Below are positions 10,250 to 22,414 of a stretch of 64,000 bases of DNA, one piece after another. The position numbers and the translations under genes were made by a program. The stretch is taken from the NCBI GenBank assembly GCA_025738555.1, contig JAOVFP010000023.1, positions 682,001-746,000 of the forward strand. Direction: 5' to 3'. This DNA is from Cyathus striatus (taxonomy: Eukaryota; Basidiomycota; Agaricomycetes; Agaricales; Nidulariaceae). Position 1 is the first letter of the stretch; each line of letters begins with the position of its first letter. The notes beneath the pieces are model-generated. The model ran no database searches and was not told where the DNA came from. It saw only the letters and a list, made by a program, of their open reading frames with translations.

Positions 10250-12081
10250 TTACGATGCATCCGAGTACTCCCATTTTGCGCCGCTTCCAGGTACAACTTT
10301 GACGGAACTATTCTCCAGCAAATCTACTCCCACACTTCTGAGAGCATTTACACACCATTCAGGGTATCCTGCATCACCGAAATACTCTGCAAAAAATGTG
10401 CGAAGGTACTGCGGAAAAGTGCCTGCCAAGATTGCTTCTCGTGCATTGCCCATGACTTGTGCTTGGAAGACGATATTGTGGAGGGTGAGCGCTGTTTTGT
10501 GTTAGAAAAGTTAGAAGAATGATATAGGTATTATGAGTAAGTAGCATGCACCATGTGCTGCAGCAGTTTCGTGGGTGATAGCGTGGTGAAGTATCGCTCG
10601 AGAAGTTGCGTCCGCACATGTAGGACACGGACAAATGTCATCTATCGGTCGAAAGTCATCTGCATATTTGCTGAGCTCTGTTGAGAGATCCAGGGGTTGA
10701 AGAAACGCCGAAATATTGAGATCAAAGGACGTACTCAGGTTCAATGGACCGTTCCGTGTTAAAACAACTCCAAATCTTGCTGTGCGAGTGGGAAAGACGC
10801 AGTCAGCCTGTAGCGTTAGTCGTTTATGGGCTTCAACCGAAGAAATATTATGACAACAACGCACCATATCAACGCCTAACGCGACGCAAACCAATAGATC
10901 TACATAAATGTATAAACACCAAGCACTGTCTGGGGAATTCAAATTTAAGAACCTTCGGCAAATCCGATGCCCATTGAATATCGAGGTCCTTTTCACTCCT
11001 GTAAGACCAATGCCCTAGGCACTAAGGATAGACTCACTGTCTTCTGGCAGCTTCTCCGCACATTGTTTGATGCTGTATCCGATGTTAGTATGCGCCTAGT
11101 TCAGATACATACTTCAAAGAAAATACAGACATTCGCCAGAACGTATCTACGAAAGTCAAAAACATAATGATTTCGATGCAGAGACGACTTGCCTTTTTCT
11201 TCACCACCACTCAAACCGCCTATAGCGTAGCCGGCCACTCCATCATGTCGTTTAATCATATCATCTAGGCAACGATCCCGGAGCACAGGATCAAGTCCTC
11301 CTTGAACAATGGCGAACAAATTTTGCTTGTCCAATTTTCCGGATTTTAAATGGTGAGCAATGCAACGATCGAGCCATCGCACGGATCTTTCCATAGCTTC
11401 CCCTACTCGTGGACCTGTTGTAAGGCTAGACACTACACATGATTTCAGTAAATATTTGCAATAACTAAAGGCCAACTGACCTACATCGTCCAGTTGCATA
11501 ATGATATCAGCGCCGATGGTATGTTGAATCGATATACTTTCTTCAGGCTACATAAAAGTCAGATATCTATGCAGAGCAATATAAAATATGCCTGACAGTT
11601 AGCATAGTAGGCTCCCCCGTGAAAGGACTAGCAAAAAGTGCGCCTTCCTCAGTGATGGTCATAAACTTGTTTAAAGAAACCATTTGGAAACCACCGCTGT
11701 CCTGTTGAATTGGATTATTTATGTATACAATACACCGCATAAATTAATAAACGAACAGTAAGCAGGTTTCTGTCCCAACCCTGAAACTTATGAGCCCCTC
11801 CAGCTTGTTCGAGAACTTCGAGACCAGGTCGAAGGTTGAGATGATAGGTATTGTTCAGAATCAATGTTACCCCCAGTGACTCTACTTGTTCTGGCGTTAA
11901 ACCTTTTATAGCTGCTTGAGTAGCAACGGGCATGAATGTTGGAAGCATTGTCACGCCGTCTACCAGTGAGAATTAGTGGGCGAACTTGAATCAAGATCCA
12001 GTTTCGCCGCTTACGGGCAAGAGTCATGCGAGATACGCGTGCCTGTGTTGTATTGCATTTAGCAATAACCTCAAACTGCAT
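10250..12081 (-). CDS. Queuine tRNA-ribosyltransferase catalytic subunit (TGT/QTRT1)
   Basis: Exchanges guanine-34 for queuine in tRNAs with GUN anticodons (Asp, Asn, His, Tyr). Exon 1 reads [20 protein letters not shown] from the ATG at 12081. Next come [19 protein letters not shown] and [18 protein letters not shown]. The substrate loop is [15 protein letters not shown], followed by [28 protein letters not shown] and [11 protein letters not shown]. The catalytic Asp and tRNA-recognition segment is [12 protein letters not shown]. The zinc site is CPCPTC with a downstream His. The end [20 protein letters not shown] leads to TAA at 10250. It is split by at least eight short introns. It reads as the full-length eukaryotic catalytic subunit; QTRT2, its usual partner, is not in the window. 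Head-to-head with the TM9 gene (267 bp). The start was picked because the family's first strand (FEV....ARV..M) lies right after this Met. Confidence 0.9.
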
Positions 12082-12348
12082 CCCGAGAACACGAATTCCA
12101 GAGCGAATGGCCAGAGTTGTCAATGTTGATTAAGATTATTGTACTTATGCGGCCGAACTTGAGTTTGAAATGGAAGCTTGAAGTTGAAATAATTAGTGGC
12201 TGTGTGAATGTTTGGTTAAATATCTCAAAGCTAACATTTGATTGGCAAACAGTCTCCTAACAAACAGAGCTTCCATTGCCATCGCTTTACAATTACAACT
12301 CAATACCTCGCTTCAACATTTGACGCAAACGTCCCTGCTCGTACACTT

Positions 12349-15163
12349 ATGAGGGCACTCTTCGCAGGCGCATTAATAGCGGTCCTAGTTTCAACTCCCA
12401 GTGCTTTCTATCTTCCAGGTGCTGCTCCACGCAACTATGTGGAAGGCGAACAGGTCCAACTCTACGTCAATGCTTTGACACCAATGTTGCCAGGCGTCGA
12501 CGACGCAAAATTAGTGTGTATATTCTCCAATCATTAACCTATTATAATTAATCTGCTTTCTGATAGAAATCGCTGATCAACTGTATGTCTCACTGTATGA
12601 CTAGTGAAGTTTAGGACTGATATTCGAGAAGACGACTACTATAATTCGAGATTTCGTTTTTGCGAACCTCCAGAAGGGCCCCAGAAACAGCCAGAATCCC
12701 TGGGGTCCATACTATTCGGTGACAGAATTTTCAATTCGCCATATGATGTAAGTTCTTTACTTTCGTAGGATGCGGCCCGTGTATATTTACTGTAATCACT
12801 GTAGATCAAAATGCTTCAGGACAACTCCACGTGTAAACTGTTGTGTACTGTTTCGGATCTAGCTGCTGACGACGCGAAATTTATAAATGATCGCATACGC
12901 GAAGATTACGCGTTAAATTGGCTTATAGATGGACTTCCAGCAGCAGAAATGAAGATTGACACGCGGACGGGTGACATATTCTTCGACATGGGGTTTAATC
13001 TTGGAAATAATGAAGGCGAATTTCAAAATCAGCCCGCACTAAATAACCACTACGAAATTGTTCTTAGGTATTCGCTTTAACCTTGATGATTGAAAACCTG
13101 CTCATTATATCTCCAGGTATCACCAGCCTACCCCAGAAACATATCGCGTAGTAGGTGTATTAGTCTGGCCAACCAGGTATGTTTTTTTTCCCTTCTGCCT
13201 ATTCCTCTCATCTCACGTTATATCTAGTATTGGCGGGGCTCAAGACAACACGCCGGTTTGTGACAATGAGGGTGGAGAGCCTCTTATTTTACATGAAGAT
13301 CGTGTTCAGTCTGTTAGATATACGTATCGTGTCACTTGGAATGTGTGTAACGCATTAACTGAATCGATGCTCAACTAACGTATGGTTTCCATCAGGAATC
13401 TGATACACCTTGGGAAAGTTTTGATTGCCTTCGATATATGGTTCGAAGTTTACCTTTCATCGTATAGGCTACCCGGTGGGATAACTATCTTCATATTTTC
13501 GATCCTCGTATCCACTGGTTTAGTTTGGTCAACTCTATTGTTATCGTGGTATTCCTTTGCATTGTCGTATCTATGATCCTTATGCGCAGTGTTTCGCGGG
13601 ATGTATGTCTTTCCTTTTATTACCAGGTTATCCGCTAATTAGTCCATCCAAATAGATATCGCGGTATAATGCAATCGACCTCAGTGTACGTAAATGAGAC
13701 ATGGTTCTAGTCATTGTTCTGATTTCTTTGTTAGGAAGATGTTCAGGAAGATTGGGGGTGGAAGCTTGTACATGGTGAAGTATTTAGGACACCGAGGAAC
13801 CCAATGATATTATCTGTGATGGTTGGGAATGGAGCTCAGCTTTGTGCCATGGTTGGGATTACTTTAGGTAGAACACGATGATCCCTACATTTGCAAGTAC
13901 TGAATGGTTTGTACAGTGTTCGCCCTGCTAGGGTTTCTATCCCCATCTAATCGTGGTGCGCTTGCTACCGTTATGATGGTATGCTGGACTCTTTTTGGAG
14001 GGTGCGATTCTCTGTCTTTCGTCATTTGTGCATTTAATTGATCATCTTGTAGGATTGGTGGATATGCCTCAAGCAGGGTGTATGCATCCCTTGGTGGAGC
14101 GGACCGTCGTAAAAATGCATTCTTGACGGCTACGCTCCTTCCGACGTATGTCCGTTCCTTTCATATCACTTGAATCTGTTAAACAAAATACCTACGTAGC
14201 GTGATTTTCATAATTATTTTCCTGCTGAATCTATTCTTGCTAACTGCTGGATCATCTGGAGCGGTGCCATTTGGTGTGTTCTAACGTAGCTTTAAGAGAT
14301 ATTGTGTTGACATATTTCGCAGGTACTATGGTACTGATTGTCGTCCTGTGGTTTGGTATATCGGCCCCTTTATCAACAGTAGGAGGATACTTTGGTTCCA
14401 AGCACGGTGTACGGTTTTACCTGAAGTTTTATTTACATCTATTTATGATTTTTATAGGCCATTCGCAATCCAGTTCGCGTTAATCAAATACCTCGTCAGA
14501 TTCCTCCAGGGCCAAAATACCTTCGTCCATGGGTGACCTACTTTATTGAATTTTTCCTAGCGATTGCTAACAGTTAATTAGGTGGCAGCGTTAATCAGCG
14601 GTATCTTACCTTTTGGTTCGTAGTTGTAGTACGGCATAGAAGATTTCCATCTGACTATTCTACAGGCGCTGCCTTCGTCGAACTATATTTCGTGCTATCG
14701 AGCTTGTTTGCATCCCGTGCATATTATGCATTCGGATTCCTCGCTCTAACGGCCGGCGTGGTTTCCCTTACCACCGCTACAGTTACCATACTTTTTACTT
14801 ACTTCAATCTTTGTGCTGAGGAATATCGGTGAGCTTCTTTCTCCTCTACAAGGTGTGAAGTCGATTCTGAATGTTGCCAGATGGCAATGGCGTTCCTTCT
14901 TGATTGGAGGAGGTAGCGCTTTCTGGATTATTGCATACGGAATATTTTACTGGGTGTCTCGTCTCTCACTTGATTCACTGTCAAGCACAGTCTTGTACCT
15001 TGGTTACCTTTCCCTTATCGCCCTACTTGATTTCCTAATTACAGGTATGTCGTCATTTATTATTGCTGTGGTGATTTTAAACTTAAGATCTTTAGGTACA
15101 ATTGGATTTTTGGCATCTTATTGGGCAATTCGCAAACTCTACAGCGCCATTCGCATTGATTAG
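12349..15163 (+). CDS. Transmembrane 9 superfamily protein (TM9SF2/4-type nonaspanin)
   Basis: An endosome/Golgi nine-helix membrane protein. The N-terminus is a signal peptide (MRALFAGALIAVLVSTPSAF). The luminal domain has FYLPGAAPRNYVEGEQV, YNSRFRFCEPPEG, LGSILFGDRIFNSPYDIKM and HYEIVLRYHQPTPETYRVVG. The membrane part starts near WFSLVNSIVIVVFLCIVVSMI. It holds the family motifs RYNAIDLSEDVQEDWGWKLVHGE (in two exons), VFRTPRNPMILSVMVGNGAQ, FGISAPLSTVGGYFGSKHG, NPVRVNQIPRQIP, and near the end RWQWRSFLIGGGSAFWI and FLASYWAIRKLYSAIRID. The C-terminus RID resembles the K-x-D Golgi-retention signal of this family. More than a dozen short introns cut it. It ends at TAG 15161-15163, 61 bp from the convergent tyrosyl-tRNA synthetase. 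Start: first ATG giving a signal peptide. Confidence 0.9.
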
Positions 15164-15224
15164 TTTCTAGAGATTACTTGTAACATATGGCTACTGCATG
15201 GATAATATATAGTTCCCTGGTATA

Positions 15225-17011
15225 TTATCTCACAATCAACACTAACTGCTTGTTTTTACCTGCACGAAGAATGATAATTCGATTGTCGATTAGCAGACTC
15301 TCGGTGACCTTGAACTGAGGGTCCGGTACGGTTTGATTGTTGACGTATAAGCCCCGAGATTTGATGAGAGTCCGAGCAGCGGCTGGAAAAAATGAGCTCG
15401 CGACTGCAATGACAATAAAAAAAAATAAATAAAGACTCACAATTTGACGAAATTAGACCATACTTTGATGCCAGTTTTGCGACAGGCATGTCGAGTACGT
15501 TTTGTTCAGTAGCGATTACCAATCGAGGATCGCCTGCGAAAGCGGAGATGACATCGTCAGTCTTCAGACCGGCGTATTCAGAATCGAAAAGAAGTTTTGT
15601 CAATGTCTCTGCCTGTACTACTCCTTCCTCTAGCACAAAGTGAATAATTAGATTTTTATGTTGACCAGTGGTAAATTTTAAAACATACTGTTGTGGACTA
15701 GTTCAGTGACTTCTGCTGCCAGTCTGCGCTGTGCGTAGCGTTTATCAGGGTGTACCTATATCTATAGTAGGTTCAGAAGTCAACGATATTTCCACCCTGA
15801 CGTACGTTATGAATATCGACAATAGCCTGTATCTCATCCCACGATAACAGTGTAAACAGTTTCAGATATTTCTCCACATCAACATCCGTAACCTTGATAA
15901 AATACTGCGAAGGTATTGAACGTTAGAGTGCTAATATATACATACAGCACGTGAAATACCTGGTAAAAATCAAAAATGCTGGTAAGATCGGAATCTAGCC
16001 ATACTGCATTCCCTGCACTCTTCCCAAACTTCTCCCCAGTGGAAGTTGTTAAGAGCGGTGTGGTGATGGCATATGCACCCGGCTGAGTATCTGATGAACG
16101 ATGTTCGAGCTTTCCAATAAGCTCCAGACCTGCTATGATATTTCCCCATTGATCAGACCCTCCAACCTGTATGGTGCATCCGTAGTGCTTATACAGGTGG
16201 TAAAAGTCATAGGCTTGGAGGAGTTGGTATGTGAATTCAGTGAACGAAAGGCCTTGTTTTGTATGGAGCCGGGCTCGAACACTAGTAAAATGTTGTCAGA
16301 GGGGAGGACATAATGAATGCATGTAGGGAAGGTACCTTTCCCTATTAAGCATGGTGTTGACCCTGGCATGAACGCCGACATGTTGCAAGAAGTCGAGCAT
16401 AGTGAAGTCATGGTGCCACTCCAAATTACTTGTGACATTCGGCTCAGCACAGGCGACACCGTCCTTTTCGAAACGGGAGGCAGCATAAGCCAGAGCACGG
16501 CTGAAGAAGCTGTGAATGCTAGTTGTAAGGGAGTGAGCGTTTGCATCAACCTGCTGGATATCGGCCAATTGACGCTCGACGAGTCGACCAGATGGATCAC
16601 CTATGCGACCAGTAGCGCCTCCTATCTAAAGAGATTGTAGAGTTGCTAGTAAGTTAGAGGGGGCGGGACGCACCAAAGGAATTATCCTATGGCCTCGAAT
16701 TTGGAAGTGCAGAAGTGCCATAAATGGAATGAGATGGCCAATATGCAAAGACTTTGCAGTTGGGTCTACACCGGCATAGACTACCTGTGGTTTCGAAGCG
16801 AGTGCAGAACGAAGGGATTCCGGGCTGGTGCACTGAGCATGAGAGTGAAGTAGGATGGGGATGATGCAAACCTTGAGACATCGTGAACGAAGCCTCGGTG
16901 GGTGAGGTCGTCAAGAAGGCCAACTGGGAGATGTAAGTGGCGGATACTGTGGACAGAAGGTGAGACGAGGCGGGATGCTCGCGACAGATGAGGACAAAGG
17001 CGGACAGGCAT
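15225..17011 (-). CDS. MSY1: Mitochondrial tyrosyl-tRNA synthetase
   Basis: Class I synthetase of bacterial type charging mitochondrial tRNA-Tyr. From the ATG at 17011 the N-terminus is basic with few acids (MPVRLCPHLSRASRLVSPSV), a plausible mitochondrial presequence. Then LLDDLTHRGFVHDVS, YAGVDPTAKSLHIGHLIPF (HIGH motif) and ATGRIGDPSGR follow. The Tyr-binding part is FTEFTYQLLQAYDF and IQVGGSDQWGNI. The KMSKS loop reads GEKFGKSAG. The C-terminal S4-like RNA-binding part includes AARTLIKSRGLYVNN. TAA is at 15225. At least six introns are inferred. An in-frame alternative from the ATG at 17052 belongs to a different frame and would need another splice, so I prefer 17011. It shares a 250-bp promoter with RPS23, a pairing of a mitochondrial and a cytosolic translation gene. 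Confidence 0.9.
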
Positions 17012-17261
17012 GGGTCCTGGTGGAGTGATGCTGGGACGAGTCGCGTCAACATGGACAAACAGTGACACCATCACATTTCAGTTATGTGATACTGGGATAC
17101 AAATAGTGGCATCATCATATTCCAGTCATGTGATACTGTCACTCCGTCAGATCTTCGGCAAATAGCGACTACTGCAACTGTAACAGTTTTTGTAAATAAG
17201 GTTTGCCGGCGTCTCCCTTGTCTTCCAATCACCAGCATCTCCATCGCCGTCGACCGCAAGA

Positions 17262-17938
17262 ATGGGCTGTATGTCGTCTTCACTCTCTCAAACCCTCTCC
17301 CTGTTAGTTTTCTAATGTCCTTGCCATTCAGCAAACAAACCCCGTGGACTCCAAGCCGCTCGCAAGCTCAGAACTGATCGCCGTGAAAACCGCTGGGTGC
17401 GTTCACAGCCCTCTTATCTCCAGTCCTCCTCTTACTTTTCTCTCTCTCTCTTTCTTCGTTTTCCTAGGCGGACAAAGCCTACAAAAAGCGTGCCCTTGGC
17501 AATGTCTACAAGACCTCTCCCACTGGTGGGTCCTCCCACGCAAAAGGCATCGTCCTCGAGAAGGTCGGAGTCGAAGCCAAGCAGCCCAACTCTGCCATCC
17601 GCAAGTGCGTGCGTGTGCAATTGATTAAGAACGGAAAGAAGGTCACTGCTTTCGTCCCCGTACGTATCTTTTTCTCTATTACCTGCGCTCGCTAAATCAT
17701 ATATCTTAGAACGATGGCTGCCTTAACTTTGTCGATGAGAACGACGAAGTCCTTATCTCTGGTTTCGGTCGCCGTGGTAAGGCTAAGGGTGATATTCCCG
17801 GAGTGCGGTTCAAGATTGTGAAGGTCTCTGGTGTTGGTCTTCTTGCCTTATGGAAGGAAAAGAAGGTGTGTATTAGGACTTGACATCATGAATGTGTTCT
17901 CATCACGGTCCATATTGTAGGAGAAGCCCAGGTCATAA
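17262..17938 (+). CDS. RPS23: 40S ribosomal protein S23 (uS12)
   Basis: uS12 sits at the decoding centre of the small subunit. The joined exons read [107 protein letters not shown] and [15 protein letters not shown], i.e. a complete protein. KQPNSAIRK contains the universally conserved Pro of the decoding loop. The first coding exon is only 7 nt (17262-17268, ATGGGCT), joined over a 63-nt intron to 17332; without it the start would be lost. Further introns lie near 17397-17468, 17660-17710 and 17865-17920. A C/T-rich leader precedes the ATG, as in other highly expressed ribosomal protein genes. Confidence 0.95.
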
Positions 17939-18517
17939 ATTTTCCATCTTCTCTTTCCATGTTTTTGGGTGTTTGTTGTCTCAAAAATATGAACATGTAT
18001 TGCACTTCATGCTCCCTTACCACCATATGACATTTATGCATGGTATTTCTTTGTTGAGATTTGTATGTCGGTTAATGCTCTGATTCCACCAATTTTTTCT
18101 GGTGATTGGCTTGGTGCTCGTCCTTCACAATCGTAAAGACAACTTTGGAATGTGAGTCGACTGTTTCTTTATGTACCTGTGGTCAGTGTCGAGACCAGAG
18201 TCTGGAGACGTGATTGATCATTTATCAGAAGATACACGTTGTGATGCTTACGGAACTACATAGAATCTGGTTTCACTTGTCTCTTGGCTATTTGAGTTCG
18301 AATGAGTTGTGTATTTCTATCATGATGAGTGCATAAGCCACATTTTAGCTCTAATTCTTTGCGGTACGTGGCATAATGCACAAAGTTGCCGAGGATTCTT
18401 TTCAGACATAAAACATCGAGCTGTCGGAACATTTCTCATAGGGGCTGTGTTTGGCTCCCACAAGTTTCAATTGACATATGTATATGATGCATTCAAAAGA
18501 ATCAAAGATTGTGAAAC
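17939..18517. other. Spacer: RPS23 3' UTR and promoter of transglutaminase-like gene
   Basis: A 579-nt AT-rich tandem spacer. I see no ORF with family signature. A box-C-like ATGATGA occurs at about 18321, but no matching CTGA box D follows at a useful distance. Confidence 0.4.
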
Positions 18518-19884
18518 ATGTCTGTTCGACCTCCCCTTCCTCCTCGTAGGGCTCCCCCGCCTCCTCCACCTCGGCCATCTCTGCACTCTAACGTTCTGAA
18601 AAACGGTTTATCACAGGGCCCTAAGGCTTTAACAGCACTTCCTGAATCATGCTCCCCTCCATTACCCGTTCGTAAACAAACTCGGCCAGAAGAGAAAAAA
18701 AGCTCCGATATTGACCTTAAGAGGCTTTTGGCGCGATGTCCACCTCCACCCCCTCGCGGCCGTAATTCATCATCATCAGCAGCTTCCGAATCCGCACGCC
18801 GGCGGCTTCCTCCACCCCCAACGCGGTTACCAACACCTCCACTGGTGAACCTATCGTCGAAGCCTAAGCCGGCCGAGGTCAATCAGCCTGTCGACTTCGA
18901 GGATGAATCATGCATAAAATGTCATGATTTTTCGGAAGTCGATAATCACGCTGCGATGTTTCCGCGTCAATCAGTCTCTTCACTCCCGACACTTGCGTAT
19001 GATTTGACAGAACCATTCACTACGGAAACAGAAAAGGCACGAGCCATCTTCACTTGGCTTCATCATAACATCGCATATGATACTAGTGCATTTTTCTCTG
19101 GCAATATCCAAGCTGCTACACCCGAGTCAACGCTGTCTTCTGGACTTGCAGTATGTGACGGGTATGCTGGGCTGTATAAGCACCTTCTGGAATGCGTTGG
19201 CATCCAAGCACGAAAGGTAACTGGTCATGGAAAGGGTTCGGACATCAAGCCCTCCCACCTGGGGCACCCATTCCCGCCTTCAACATGAATCATGCATGGA
19301 ATTGTATATATGTAGATGGTGTATGGCAACTTGTTGATCCATGCTGGGGAGCAGGTGCGCTTAGTGGTACCACATATACGGCACGACTTGCGCCTTGGTG
19401 GTTTGACTCTTCTCCCCCCGAGTTTGTGAAGTCGCATTTTCCGGAAGATCCTTCCTACCAGATGTTAGAAGAAGGCCCAATGTCATGGGCTGATTATATC
19501 CTGGAGCAAAAACCTCAAATTTACGGAGATTTTGATAATTTCAATTTTTCTCGTTTATATATGGAGCCTTCCGCTGCAAATATCGAAGGAAGACAATATA
19601 TCGACTTTACAATTCAGAAACGATGTCAGCATTGCTCTACCGCTGAATGCCACAATTATCTATATATCCTTATAGTGGGTGATGTGCAGGTGCCGCTCAT
19701 AGTCCACAACGGAACGTGGCATGCCAGAGTTCTCGTCCCTTCAGAGGGACAAATTTCCTTAGCGTGGGTTCGTACAGTGAACGAGCAAGATGCGAAAGGG
19801 TTAAGTGTGACGGATTTTCAAACCAAAGTTCGTGGTAGAATGGGTTTATCATTTGGATTCCTTGTGCAGTGGACAGTTATATAG
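18518..19884 (+). CDS. Proline-rich transglutaminase-like protein (Cyk3-like), with apparent frameshift
   Basis: The N-terminus is a proline tract (RPPLPPRRAPPPPPPRP) with further PPPP runs up to about residue 120, suited to binding SH3 domains. A transglutaminase-like domain follows: FTTETEKARAIFTWLHHNI, the catalytic Cys in SGLAVCDGYAGLYKHL, His in NHAWNC and Asp in VDPCWGAG. Fungal proteins with this domain, such as the cytokinesis factor Cyk3, act at the division site; many keep the fold without crosslinking. Frame changes at 19234-19236: GHGKG is read in one frame, and FGHQALPPGAPIPAFNMNHA, which continues the domain, in the next. No intron of workable length separates them, so one base seems missing from the GGG run. 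Read without correction, the protein would stop at 19288 and lose the catalytic His and Asp. This is either a sequence error or a real null allele. There are no other introns. Confidence 0.75.
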
Positions 19885-20043
19885 TAGGTAGCACTGAACT
19901 GCTGGTTTGACCACTGTAGGTGGTTTCAGCCAGATAATATATTACGAGTACGTTAATGCGCATGCGCATGGTATATCATTATGAGGCATAGAAATTTATG
20001 TGATAAATCCAGACTATAGTTTCAAGAAGGCTGCTCATTAGAT

Positions 20044-22151
20044 TCAGGGTACAGTAATACCCTGTTTTTTCAAGTACCCCGTAAGATCAGCGATGAGCTC
20101 CAACTGCTCATCGACGGCCAGGCCACTAACAATGGTTTGCAAAACACTCCCTACTGTGACGTTATGCTCACGGATGAGACTTGTGTAGTAAACGTATGTG
20201 AATACACCCATCAAGAATCTAGGAAATCGCACATAAAACCATATTAAAATATTTGAAAAATAAATGACATACTGGCAGTCCATACGATCAGTCATTCCTC
20301 CATGTCCAGGAATGCTATGACCAAAGTCCTTGATATTGAATGCACGTTTAAAGCCTGATGCAAAAAATCCGCCGAAGGGTGCCACAAGAGAAGCAAAGCA
20401 AGCAAGAACAAGTAAATGCAGTTGATACGGTGCATATGAGATCTTGGTAATGGGGTGCCGTAACTGCATGTATTACATCGCTTAAAAATGAACTCATCAA
20501 GCCAATAACGAGAGAACAAACCATCGTCGATATAATAGCTGCAACAGGTGGCCATAGCTGGAAATCCTTCCAAACGAAAATCGGATTTGGCCTACATTGA
20601 ACAGCGCTCCAAGCACTAACGCCGAGGTCGTGAACTGGACAAATCATGTAGTTGAAACGCATAAAAAATGACCCCCAAGCTACTGCGAAAACGAGGGTTG
20701 TCAAAAAAGCTCCCACAAAGCCTTCAACAGTTTTCTTAGGAGAAAGCTTGATTAAAGGAGTGCGGCCTAACGTAATACCCCAAACATATGCGAAGACATC
20801 ATTACAAATGACGAGCGATGCAGGAACCCAGAACCAAATAAGGCCCTCAAGTATGTTGTTCATAATGAAATGACTGACGAGGAATAAATCAGTTAATGAA
20901 TAAGACTACGAAACGGTGCATACCTTGACACCACAATTAAAAGTAAGCTCATATGTACCCAGCAGAAAAGGCCGAACTGTTGTTTCAGATAGCCCTTTTT
21001 CAGCGACATTACAAACCCCATAAATCCAATGATGTACAAGGTAAAGCTAATCATGCGGTGGTTGGTGGCGAACGGAAGAAGTTGTGCATCGGCGAACACG
21101 ACATGCTTAAAAAATGTCAACTATTAAGCAATGGTAAATATGAAGCTGCAGCAGACCTTGAAGTAATATATAATGCTCTCCCCGTAAAGAAAGTAGTTGG
21201 TAACTGCAAAGAAGTACCAATTCAGAGTTTTGCTCCATGGGTCTTTCCCTTGTAATGATTGTATTTCCGTGGACTCAGGTTTAGCTGATTTAAGGGAAAA
21301 CAAAGCTGTCACTTCCCGATAGACTAAAGTCTGGCATAGCATAACAAGCATTATCATATACACGTGCCCGAGCAGTAGCAACCCTATCAACGTTCATTAG
21401 CCAACAGGAAGGTAAGAACATAACTATTAGAGATAACGTACCAATAAACCCGCCGATCATAATGAAGGTCCACAATGTTCTAGTGATAAAACTTTGTCGT
21501 TTCTTGACCTTTTCCTGTTCTTGCTGAGAAGACATTTCAGCCGTCTTCGGCTTGTTTTGCTCAAGCTTGCTGGAGACATTTTCAGAGACATTTTTCGGGA
21601 CTGCAATAGAAAGGCCTTGTGTATCTATGGGCAAGGTTGCAGAGGCTAATGACGTTACATCGTCTGGCGGATAGATTGCTTCAGTCGGTTGAGGTTCGTG
21701 GATATGCCCGTTCGTCACAGGATCTACCAGGTGTGTTTGCACTACGGGTTCAACGACTACACATTGAGGAGCCTCTTTCTCGCTAGACACATGAGAAGAG
21801 GGCACGGTGGAACCAGGTATAAGCGGTGGAGTCTGAGTTCCGGGCTCAGTTACTTGTAAGCGTGCATGCTGTCGAGCTTCAAGCTTCGCCTCCTTTTCAC
21901 GTTGCTTGCGCTCCAACCGTGCTAGACGACTGGCTTTCTTAATGGAAGACTTGGAGGGCTTCGTATTTTCCTGGGAGCTGGAGTCGTGTTAAATAGTTGT
22001 ACGAACGTATACACGGAACATACCTTTCGGCGGGCACCTCCTCAACATGTTCGTCATCCTCTGTATCTTCGCCTGAGTCCACAACAAGAGCGTCGAAAGT
22101 AGTTTTTGAAGCAAACAAAGGTCGTGAAGCAGAAGTAGATGGACTGCTCAT
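20044..22151 (-). CDS. CDS1: Phosphatidate cytidylyltransferase (CDP-diacylglycerol synthase)
   Basis: Makes CDP-diacylglycerol from phosphatidate and CTP in the ER membrane, feeding phosphatidylinositol, phosphatidylserine and cardiolipin synthesis. The ATG at 22151 starts a roughly 200-residue hydrophilic, low-complexity leader (MSSPSTSASRPLFASKTTFD; Lys/Arg/Glu-rich ERKQREKEAKLEARQHARL). The membrane part follows: RTLWTFIMIGGFI, LLLLGHVYMIMLVMLCQTL, NWYFFAVTNYFLYGES, LIWFWVPASLVICNDVFAY. The active-site region reads KLSPKKTVEGFVGA, and the family signature FGHSIPGHGGMTDRMDCQ is complete. The tail has LTGYLKKQGITVP and TGA at 20044. Introns are short and numerous. The gene ends 159 bp from the transglutaminase-like gene and is followed upstream, same strand, by TOP1. 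Confidence 0.93.
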
Positions 22152-22414
22152 GACGGGCTAAAGTAAAAGTTGAAGACGACACCAATTGATGACGTGACTG
22201 AGGTTATTTATTTCTTCCGACAACGCGCTATAGTTATTTACTTCACTTAGCGCCAGCCAAACAAAGTCTACAAATGTTTCTTTTAGTACCTTACGTTAAA
22301 CTACACACATCTAGGACAACAATCAACAAACACCTTGGAAGTAGATACCTAGTTACTTCGAAAGTCCAACCAAGCGACAAAGAATAATTTAATCCTCTCA
22401 TGATATAAGTATCC

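Noticed and set aside
16256..16272. tRNA B-box-like word GGCTCGAAC on the minus strand
   Set aside because: It falls at an exon edge of the tyrosyl-tRNA synthetase, and no A box or cloverleaf surrounds it.
18318..18340. Box-C-like ATGATGA suggesting a C/D snoRNA
   Set aside because: No CTGA box D at 60-120 nt and no terminal stem.
19217..19316. GTAACT...ATGTAG as an intron that would rescue the transglutaminase frame
   Set aside because: It would delete the catalytic His segment NHAWN and the preceding conserved GHGKG, so it does not rescue the domain.
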